Below the pieces are notes generated by a model. It worked only from the letters and a program-made list of their open reading frames with translations. It did no database searches and was not told where the DNA came from. The position numbers and the translations under genes were made by a program. Below are positions 14,182 through 18,987 of a stretch of DNA of 18,987 nt, one piece after another. The DNA comes from Atopobiaceae bacterium (GTDB taxonomy: Bacteria; Actinomycetota; Coriobacteriia; Coriobacteriales; Atopobiaceae), in NCBI GenBank assembly GCA_015258485.1, contig JABZIF010000009.1, forward strand, positions 1 through 18,987. Reading direction: 5' to 3'. Each line of letters starts with the position of its first letter. Within the stretch, counting starts at the first letter, position 1.

Positions 14182-14718
14182 CTATTCTGCTGACTCTACC
14201 TCAGTCTCAGTAGCTTTCTCTTCGGAAGCTTCTGTAGAAACCTCTTCAGCGGCATCTTCCGCAGAAGGGGCATCCTCAGCACCAACAAGAACAACTACCG
14301 TTGCAACAATGTCGCGATAAAGCTCAACGATAACATTGTGACGACCAGCGGTCTTGATAGAAGTAGAACGAGCAATTCGCTTACGATCAACCGTAACGTT
14401 TAACTGCTGCGCAATTGCTTCTGCAATCTGAGCAGTTGTAACAGAACCAAACAGTTGACCTTCCTCGCCAATACGAGCGTCAACAGTAACGAGCTTGCCA
14501 TCAAGAGCGGTCTTAAGAGCATTAGCGTCTGCAATTCGCTGTTCTTCTCGCTTAGCGATATTGTGACGACGCTCCTCAAGCTGCTTGATATTACCCGGTG
14601 TAGCGGGCTGGGCAATCTTATTGGGGAACAGGAAGTTCTCCGCATAGCCCTGTGCGACCTCAACAATGTCGCCTTCTCCGCCCTTACCGCGAAGCTCGCC
14701 CAAGAGAATAACTTTCAT
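14182..14718 (-). CDS. rplI: 50S ribosomal protein L9 with acidic C-terminal tail
   Basis: L9 binds 23S rRNA and projects from the large subunit. The N-terminal domain begins M-K-V-I-L-L-G-E-L-R-G-K-G and continues G-Y-A-E-N-F-L-F-P, both typical. A helical connector follows and then the C-terminal domain to about residue 148. The remaining ~30 residues are almost only Ala, Glu, Ser and Thr, an acidic extension beyond the usual ~148-150 residues. AAAGGAG is 6 bases before the ATG at 14718. It is the last gene of the rpsF-ssb-rpsR-DUF2232-rplI run, 32 bases after the membrane-protein gene, and two hairpins follow. Confidence 0.97.
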   Translation of the reverse strand: MKVILLGELRGKGGEGDIVEVAQGYAENFLFPNKIAQPATPGNIKQLEERRHNIAKREEQRIADANALKTALDGKLVTVDARIGEEGQLFGSVTTAQIAEAIAQQLNVTVDRKRIARSTSIKTAGRHNVIVELYRDIVATVVVLVGAEDAPSAEDAAEEVSTEASEEKATETEVESAE

Positions 14719-14750
14719 GGGAAACTCCTTTGATCAGTCGATACAATCGA

Positions 14751-15809
14751 CTAGTTGTTGTTTTTCGTGGTCTCAGAGCCTTGGCCTTCAAAACGATTAC
14801 GTTTTCTGAAGTTAATCCAGGCATCCGCAAGACCAACGAGGGCCATAACACCTAACTGAACTTCTAACATCCCTGCAAGTACATACAATGCTAAAGAAAG
14901 CATCGGAGAAACTTTTTTCTCGTGGACAAACCACGTAAGCACCGCAAGTCCTTGAAGCATAAATACAATCCTCAAGGCAGCAAATACATTCATTGAAATA
15001 AGCTGAAGAATGTACTGAGCAGGTACAATGGCGCTTGAAAGTGCGTAGACAAACAAATTAACCACAGTCAGTGCACACATCCAAAACGGAACATCAAAGT
15101 TTTGAAAGTGCGACAATCTCTGTGAATCTCTTATGAGTGCTTTATACACTACTCGAGCTCCAAAACGCGCAATTACAAAATATAAAAGCGCCATACCGGT
15201 ATAGCTGGTTGGCCAGAAGAGTAAGTAGAGCGATCTTGCACCTACAAGTCCTTCTTGAATCTCTGGTGATGTAGCATTTACCTGTGCGATATAACCGTTA
15301 AATACACCCATAGCTAAATCGGATAGATTTGATCCGGCGGTATACGCAAGAAACGCATCGTATCCTAAGAGAACCAAGGCACTCGTAGCCACTAAAAGTG
15401 AGCTTACTCCTACACTTAACTTCTCTTTTGCCTGAGCATATCCAACTCCAAGAGCAAGAGTACAAGCAACTAACGAAGTCACCATATTGGTTAATTCAGA
15501 GGAAAGATATGTCGTTGCAGCCGTAGCGAGCAGCGACAAAATCACTGGAACAAACCACCCTTGTCCTTTTTTGCAATGAATAGCAACAACCAAGCCGTAA
15601 GCAACTAACGCAGCGCCTAAAAAGGAGAAAACTCCTGTAACCACGCCACCAAGAACGCATAAAAGGACGCCTTGTCTATATGACGGGGTCTTAAGTGACT
15701 GTACCTTGCTTCCATTCTGGCTATTCGAATTTACAAAGCCCTGCCCAGAACCTGAAGGAGCTGAATACCCTTCTGGAGCCTGTGGAATCTTTGTTTTCCG
15801 TCTATCCAT
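14751..15809 (-). CDS. Multi-pass membrane protein, DUF2232 (YybS)-like
   Basis: This 352-residue protein has a hydrophilic, Ser/Gly/Pro-rich first ~48 residues followed by about eight hydrophobic segments between 50 and 335, and a basic end. There is no recognisable catalytic motif. In Firmicutes such as B. subtilis, a DUF2232 membrane protein (YybS) lies next to rplI in the same cluster, and the position between rpsR and rplI here supports the same family. That assignment is inference from position and topology. The role of the family is not established. The ATG at 15809 is chosen; a TTG at 15815 with GGTAGAG upstream is an alternative. It is 32 bases after rpsR and 32 before rplI, so it is cotranscribed with the ribosomal genes. 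Confidence 0.75.
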   Translation of the reverse strand: MDRRKTKIPQAPEGYSAPSGSGQGFVNSNSQNGSKVQSLKTPSYRQGVLLCVLGGVVTGVFSFLGAALVAYGLVVAIHCKKGQGWFVPVILSLLATAATTYLSSELTNMVTSLVACTLALGVGYAQAKEKLSVGVSSLLVATSALVLLGYDAFLAYTAGSNLSDLAMGVFNGYIAQVNATSPEIQEGLVGARSLYLLFWPTSYTGMALLYFVIARFGARVVYKALIRDSQRLSHFQNFDVPFWMCALTVVNLFVYALSSAIVPAQYILQLISMNVFAALRIVFMLQGLAVLTWFVHEKKVSPMLSLALYVLAGMLEVQLGVMALVGLADAWINFRKRNRFEGQGSETTKNNN

Positions 15810-15841
15810 TTCCAAACCAACTCTACCTAAGAACAGATAGG

Positions 15842-16114
15842 TTATCCGCGACTACGGCCACCGCGGCTTGAAACCACAGCGACGGTGTAGGGCAGAAGTG
15901 CCATCTCGCGCGCACGCTTGATGGCAAGTGCAATGTCGTGCTGGTGCTGCGTACAAGTGCCAGTAACACGACGAGGTTTAATCTTGCCGCGATCAGTCAT
16001 GTACTTACGAAGAAGTTGAGTATCTTTATAATCAATGAACTCAGTCTCTTCTTTACAGAACTGGCAATACTTGCGACGCGGCTGGCGCTGGAAATCTTGT
16101 TTCTGCTGAGCCAT
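15842..16114 (-). CDS. rpsR: 30S ribosomal protein S18
   Basis: S18 pairs with S6 on the platform of the small subunit. The 90-residue product has the core [12 protein letters not shown] (27-38), [12 protein letters not shown] (42-53) and [14 protein letters not shown] (62-75). It keeps C-x-x-C in Y-C-Q-F-C and a third Cys in G-T-C-T-Q, so it is a zinc-ribbon-like (C+) S18. GAAAGG lies about 9 bases before the ATG at 16114. It follows ssb by 48 bases. Confidence 0.97.
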   Translation of the reverse strand: MAQQKQDFQRQPRRKYCQFCKEETEFIDYKDTQLLRKYMTDRGKIKPRRVTGTCTQHQHDIALAIKRAREMALLPYTVAVVSSRGGRSRG

Positions 16115-16162
16115 GTCATTTACCTTTCAGTTGACAGTAACTAAATCATTGCTGTCTGTTGA

Positions 16163-16615
16163 TTAAAACGGAATATCAGCATCATAAAGCCCCTCATCTG
16201 GCGGAGCCGGAACGGGAGCGGATGCCTGGGGAGCTGGAGCTGCATACGTTGGAGCGCCTTGTGAAGCAGGTGCACCACTCTGCTGATTCCTTGAGAGGAA
16301 CTCGACCTCGTCAACAACAACCTCAAGCTTGCTGCGACGCTGACCTTCCTTTGTCTCCCAGGAACTAAAACGAAGTTTGCCTTCAATGGCAACTTTCGAA
16401 CCCTTGGAGAGGAAGCGGGAAAGCGCTTCAGCGCGCTGTCCAAACACTACGCAGTCGACAAAATTAGGAACATCTTCCCACTCGCCTGTCTGCTGGTTTC
16501 TACGACGATCATTAACCGCAACACCAAAGGAAAGAATCTGGGTTCCGCCTGCTGTAGAGCGAAGCTCTGGGTCACGAGTCAGGTTGCCTGATATATTAAC
16601 CCTATTAATGCTCAT
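16163..16615 (-). CDS. ssb: Single-stranded DNA-binding protein
   Basis: SSB coats single-stranded DNA in replication, repair and recombination and recruits partners by its acidic C-terminal tip. The 150-residue protein has an OB-fold over about 1-108, beginning S-I-N-R-V-N-I-S-G-N-L-T-R-D-P-E-L. W-E-D-V-P-N-F-V-D-C-V-V-F-G and S-K-G-S-K-V-A-I-E-G-K-L follow. A Pro/Ala/Gln-rich linker runs over about 110-138, and the tip D-A-D-I-P-F closely matches the usual D-D-D-I-P-F. I start at the ATG at 16615 (GAGAGG about 10 bases upstream); a GTG at 16624 is too close to that site. Gap to rpsF is 52 bases. The rpsF-ssb-rpsR order is widely conserved. Confidence 0.97.
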   Translation of the reverse strand: MSINRVNISGNLTRDPELRSTAGGTQILSFGVAVNDRRRNQQTGEWEDVPNFVDCVVFGQRAEALSRFLSKGSKVAIEGKLRFSSWETKEGQRRSKLEVVVDEVEFLSRNQQSGAPASQGAPTYAAPAPQASAPVPAPPDEGLYDADIPF

Positions 16616-16667
16616 AAATCTCACTACCTCTCATCGTGGAATCACTTCCACTTTCCATTACAAGGAT

Positions 16668-16961
16668 TTAATCCTTATCGACTCGACGCACAATCATATG
16701 ACGCTTTACGGCATCATTGATGCGCAGAACTCGATTAAGCTCTGCAATTTGTGTTGGATCTGCATGGAAATTAATGAGGGTATAGTCACCCTCAGTGAGA
16801 TCGTCAATCTCAAAAGCAAGCTTGCGCTTACCCCAGTCCTCGACGCTGTCAACCACGCCTCCATCGGTAGTAATAGCAACGTCAATACGCTTCATTACGC
16901 CGGCGCGGACTTCTTCAGTAGAAGCTGGGTCAACAAAAAATAACAACTCATAGGCCTTCAT
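16668..16961 (-). CDS. rpsF: 30S ribosomal protein S6
   Basis: S6 forms a heterodimer with S18 on the 30S platform. The 97-residue protein has the N-terminal strand M-K-A-Y-E-L-L-F-F-V-D-P, G-K-R-K-L-A-F-E-I-D (44-53), G-D-Y-T-L-I-N-F-H-A (58-67) and the C-terminal R-I-N-D-A-V-K-R-H-M-I-V-R-R. Its AGGAGGTGA ribosome binding site, 5 bases before the ATG at 16961, is a near-perfect anti-Shine-Dalgarno match. It is the first gene of the operon with ssb, rpsR, the DUF2232-like gene and rplI. A promoter at 17033-17061 and a structured leader precede it. Confidence 0.97.
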   Translation of the reverse strand: MKAYELLFFVDPASTEEVRAGVMKRIDVAITTDGGVVDSVEDWGKRKLAFEIDDLTEGDYTLINFHADPTQIAELNRVLRINDAVKRHMIVRRVDKD

Positions 16962-16985
16962 ATTGTCACCTCCTCTGGGCTAATG

Positions 16986-17014
16986 GCTTCGGACAATGAA
17001 GGTACATCCGAAGC
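16986..17014 (-). promoter_or_regulatory. Hairpin in the rpsF leader, candidate S6:S18 autoregulatory element
   Basis: A perfect 8-bp stem GCTTCGGA/TCCGAAGC (16986-16993 with 17007-17014) closes a 13-base loop in the predicted 5' leader, about 24 bases upstream of the rpsF start. Many bacteria carry an S6:S18-binding leader with a conserved CCG in this position. A CCG is present here, but in the stem as I fold it. The family match is therefore a hypothesis; the hairpin itself is plain. Confidence 0.55.
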
Positions 17015-17032
17015 AGGAAAGTTCGACCAAGC

Positions 17033-17061
17033 ATCATACCACATAAATGCTTAAATCTAAA
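17033..17061 (-). promoter_or_regulatory. Extended -10 promoter of the rpsF operon
   Basis: On the minus strand TTTAGA (-35, 17056-17061, 4 of 6 consensus) and TATGAT (-10, 17033-17038, 5 of 6) are 17 bases apart. TGG directly precedes the -10, giving an extended -10 (TGn). Transcription would begin near 17026, leaving a leader of about 65 bases. Confidence 0.65.
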
Positions 17062-17201
17062 ACTGTCCTTTTAGCTCATCACATGCAGCCCACATTAAAA
17101 AGCTACAGCGCGCATTTATCTCATTCTTATCTCTCTTTTGCTTCTTTTTGACAAAAATCTTTCCTACCGCTGTTCTGTTATCTATTTACTATTTTTATGT
17201 T

Positions 17202-17246
17202 TAAAAATAAAAAATCGGCCACCATACAATCTGCATGATGGCCGAT
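17202..17246 (-). terminator. Rho-independent terminator of the DUF4013-like gene
   Basis: On the minus strand a 12-bp stem (17235-17246 with 17214-17225, one T-G pair, 9-base loop) is followed by TTTTTTATTTTT. It starts 21 bases after the membrane-protein stop. It insulates the rpsF operon from upstream transcription. The remainder of the gap, 17062-17201, contains no recognisable gene. Confidence 0.95.
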
Positions 17247-17267
17247 ACAAGCTATGAAACTCTACGC

Positions 17268-18674
17268 TTATTGAGCAGCTGGTGGCTCGGGAGCATCTGG
17301 TGTGTCCTCTTGAGAAGTCTCAGAAGTATCTGAAACATCATTCTGTGGAACTGCTGGAGCAGCTGGGGCTGCAGGAGCATTTGGAATGACCGGCTCAATT
17401 ATAGTGGCTGCAGTAGTGTCCGTAGACGGTGCAGCTGGTGCTTCAGGTACAGCAGGTACTTCTGGAGTGGCTGGGACTGCAGGAGCTGTCTGCTCAGTAG
17501 TTGGCGCCGTTGCTGGAGCGGCAGGCGCTGTTGGTGTTGCTGGGGCAGTAGTAGTTGTTGCTGGTACTGCTGGAGTTACTGAGGCCGCTGGCTCAGGAAC
17601 AGCAGATACAACTGATGCCTCTGGAGCTGTGGGAGTAGCTGTAGTAGAAACAGAAGTATCTGCAACTGAAGCTTCAGGAGCCACTGGAGTTACTGGAGCA
17701 TCTGGAACAACAGGCGTTACGGTAGGAGTCGTATCAGTGGCTGGAGTTGCAACTTGGACTGCAGAATTGACTGGTATAACTGGTGAAGGAGCTGGAGCTA
17801 CTGGAGTTGTAGCAACAGCAGCATATGAGCTATCTCGAGGATCGTTAATAAATGGTGGTAAAGGATCGTTAGTCTGCCCCCAGGCTGGAACATTAAACTG
17901 ACGCATCCAAAGGGCAATGGCGTTGTCAAGAAGAAGTGAATTAACAAGACCAATGACACCTGAAAGGTATGAAAGAACAAAGAACACTGGTCCCAAGGCA
18001 ATAACATTGCGTGCAAGAAGGGCAATCAAAATTACAATTATTTGATTTGTATTCCTTGGTTGTGTCATATGCATAAACTGAGTAAACGCATTTACTACGA
18101 CACTCATTACAACGCTGCCGCCCAAAATACTCATAATGATGGATATAACAATAATAAGAACAGTACTCATTCCAAAAATGCGGAATAAACCCGCTGGATC
18201 ATGTTGAATCATCTGCCCAATATTTTTAAATGAGAAACCGGCAGAAATACGACCATATACAGCAGTGCGTACTTGAACTACTAACAATAAAATAGGAACT
18301 AAAACACCAATAAGACAAACGATTGGAACCAAAATAATATTAAAGACAAGAATGAATCCCGCGATAGAAAGAGCAAATCCATACAATATGCCATACGCAA
18401 GGGTTACTACTAAAGCTTTAAAGCCTGTAGCAATCCATGTACCAAATTTATATTCACTCTGCTTTGGCCCAGCATTAATTCCCCACGCAGTAACCCGTGC
18501 GGTTTCAAGTACATAACCCAACATTGCAAGGGGACCAACAATAGGAATCAAACCAAAAAGAGCAACAAGGAGAACTGGTTTCCACCAACCCTTTTCTAAA
18601 GTTAACAATGCCCAAGAACGTGCAAAATAACGATCGCGTCTAAAGCCATTTAACTCGTCTGCACTAACAGCCAT
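17268..18674 (-). CDS. Multi-pass membrane protein (DUF4013-like) with long Pro/Ala/Thr/Val-rich tail
   Basis: The 468-residue protein has two parts. Residues 1-265 hold about six hydrophobic segments. The first carries W-W-K-P-V-L-L-V-A-L-F and G-L-I-P-I-V-G-P-L-A-M-L-G-Y, the pattern of DUF4013 membrane proteins, whose role is not established. From about 286 to the end, roughly 180 residues are dominated by Pro, Ala, Thr and Val in irregular short units (such as A-P-A-T-P, T-P-V-V-P-D-A-P, A-P-A-A-P), closing acidic. Which side of the membrane the tail faces is unknown; an extracytoplasmic tail could cross the wall or be glycosylated. The ATG at 18674 has AGGAG 5 bases upstream and is preferred over an upstream in-frame codon at 18689. 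The gene stands alone, between a tRNA and the rpsF operon, with its own terminator. Confidence 0.8.
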   Translation of the reverse strand: MAVSADELNGFRRDRYFARSWALLTLEKGWWKPVLLVALFGLIPIVGPLAMLGYVLETARVTAWGINAGPKQSEYKFGTWIATGFKALVVTLAYGILYGFALSIAGFILVFNIILVPIVCLIGVLVPILLLVVQVRTAVYGRISAGFSFKNIGQMIQHDPAGLFRIFGMSTVLIIVISIIMSILGGSVVMSVVVNAFTQFMHMTQPRNTNQIIVILIALLARNVIALGPVFFVLSYLSGVIGLVNSLLLDNAIALWMRQFNVPAWGQTNDPLPPFINDPRDSSYAAVATTPVAPAPSPVIPVNSAVQVATPATDTTPTVTPVVPDAPVTPVAPEASVADTSVSTTATPTAPEASVVSAVPEPAASVTPAVPATTTTAPATPTAPAAPATAPTTEQTAPAVPATPEVPAVPEAPAAPSTDTTAATIIEPVIPNAPAAPAAPAVPQNDVSDTSETSQEDTPDAPEPPAAQ

Positions 18675-18688
18675 CAAAACTCCTCTCA

Positions 18689-18702
18689 TGTCATTTCTGA
18701 CA
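18689..18702. repeat. Short inverted repeat TGTCA-TTTC-TGACA before the membrane-protein gene
   Basis: Perfect 5-bp arms with a 4-base spacer lie 15 bases upstream of the start codon, overlapping the leader. This could be a small operator or a chance match. The rest of the 18690-18821 gap is AT-rich with no gene. The promoter of the membrane-protein gene must be in it, but I could not place it. Confidence 0.25.
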
Positions 18703-18821
18703 CTGAAACTGTACGCAAATCAATGCAATTGTGTACTAAAGCAATAGCGTAACGTATTTTGTGCAAAAAGAGAAAAAATACACGTATAAAAGTAAAAGAT
18801 TAATCAATTAATAATGTTACA

Positions 18822-18912
18822 TGGCGGAGGAGGAGGGATTCGAACCCTCGTACCCCCAAGAGGGGTAAACGGTTTTCGAGACCGCCGCATTCAACCACTC
18901 TGCCACTCCTCC
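18822..18912 (-). tRNA. tRNA-Ser, anticodon CGA
   Basis: On the minus strand the acceptor stem GGAGGAG pairs with CTCCTCC, followed by discriminator G and an encoded CCA. The D-arm begins TGGCAGAGTGG. The anticodon stem GCGGT/ACCGT surrounds the loop CTCGAAA, giving anticodon CGA (reads UCG). A long variable arm with TACCCC/GGGGTA and a T-arm GAGGGTTCGAATCCCTC complete a class II serine tRNA of 91 bases including CCA. Confidence 0.97.
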
Positions 18913-18922
18913 GAAGGGTGAA

Positions 18923-18942
18923 ACGGCGCCCGCAGGCGCCGT
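18923..18942 (-). terminator. GC-rich hairpin between the two tRNAs
   Basis: A perfect 8-bp stem ACGGCGCC/GGCGCCGT (18923-18930 with 18935-18942) has a 4-base loop and lies in the 38-base spacer. On the minus strand only TTTC-type bases follow the second arm, so it may be a weak terminator of the upstream tRNA or a processing signal within a two-tRNA transcript. Confidence 0.45.
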
Positions 18943-18950
18943 GAAAATTC

Positions 18951-18987
18951 TGGCGGAGAGTCAGGGATTTGAACCCTGGAGACGCTT
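18951..18987 (-). tRNA. 3' part of a second tRNA, probably tRNA-Ser (cut by window edge)
   Basis: The minus strand shows a T-arm CAGGG-TTCAAAT-CCCTG, the acceptor 3' half ACTCTCC, discriminator G73 and encoded CCA at 18951-18953. The bases before the T-arm (AAGCGTCTC) look like the end of a long variable arm. G73 and the neighbouring tRNA-Ser support serine, but the anticodon is outside the window. Confidence 0.8.

Noticed and set aside
17386..17901. 171-codon open frame on the plus strand rich in Gly, Ala, Val and Thr
   Set aside because: It is the complement of the Pro/Ala/Thr-coding tail of the minus-strand membrane protein. GC-rich codon repeats keep the opposite strand open; no ribosome binding site or family pattern supports it.
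1..18987. CRISPR arrays, insertion sequences, phage genes, toxin-antitoxin or defence clusters
   Set aside because: No regularly spaced repeats, transposase or integrase motifs, terminal repeats or defence-type gene pairs were seen on either strand.

Overview
This window is a gene-dense stretch of bacterial chromosome with moderate-to-low GC. All genes except one are on the minus strand. The gene set is housekeeping: purine biosynthesis, the S6-SSB-S18-L9 ribosomal protein and replication cluster, the replicative helicase and serine tRNAs. Several features point by inference to an anaerobic or oral Gram-positive actinobacterium of the Coriobacteriia (Atopobium/Lancefieldella-like): a class B sortase, an Fe-S-type PurF, Ser/Thr- or Pro/Ala/Thr-rich membrane proteins, and L9 with an acidic tail. 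No 16S rRNA or other definitive marker is present, so this placement is tentative.

Layout, left to right. Positions 1-2630 hold a tightly packed, minus-strand purF-purM-purN run; purN is cut by the window edge after 16 codons. A strong hairpin terminator (2711-2750) separates it from an orphan class B sortase (2811-3746). purE follows (3957-4418) and is divergent from the only plus-strand gene, a pyridoxal/pyridoxamine kinase (4533-5402). A bidirectional terminator (5478-5507) lies between that kinase and a single-pass membrane protein of unknown function (5524-6462). Next come an ABC exporter half-transporter (6546-8447) and a Nudix ADP-ribose pyrophosphatase-like gene (8452-9330), 4 bases apart, then purD (9388-10680). 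A complex hairpin lies between purD and purA (10824-12104), and dnaB (12244-13683) follows.

An AT-rich, gene-free 498-base stretch (13684-14181) separates dnaB from a cotranscribed rpsF-ssb-rpsR-(DUF2232-like)-rplI operon (14182-16961). That operon has a recognisable promoter and a structured leader that may be the S6:S18 autoregulatory element. Beyond another terminator lies a multi-pass membrane protein with a roughly 180-residue Pro/Ala/Thr-rich tail (17268-18674). The window ends with tRNA-Ser(CGA) and the 3' part of a second, probably serine, tRNA.

Together the pur genes supply several steps of the route to IMP (PurF, PurD, PurN, PurM, PurE) and the first step from IMP to AMP (PurA). 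They occur in separate small units rather than one operon, and purK, purL, purB, purC, purH and purQ are not in the window. I found no mobile element, CRISPR array, prophage or obvious new defence system. The observations worth a second look are mainly regulatory DNA and RNA structures, plus membrane or surface proteins of unknown role.
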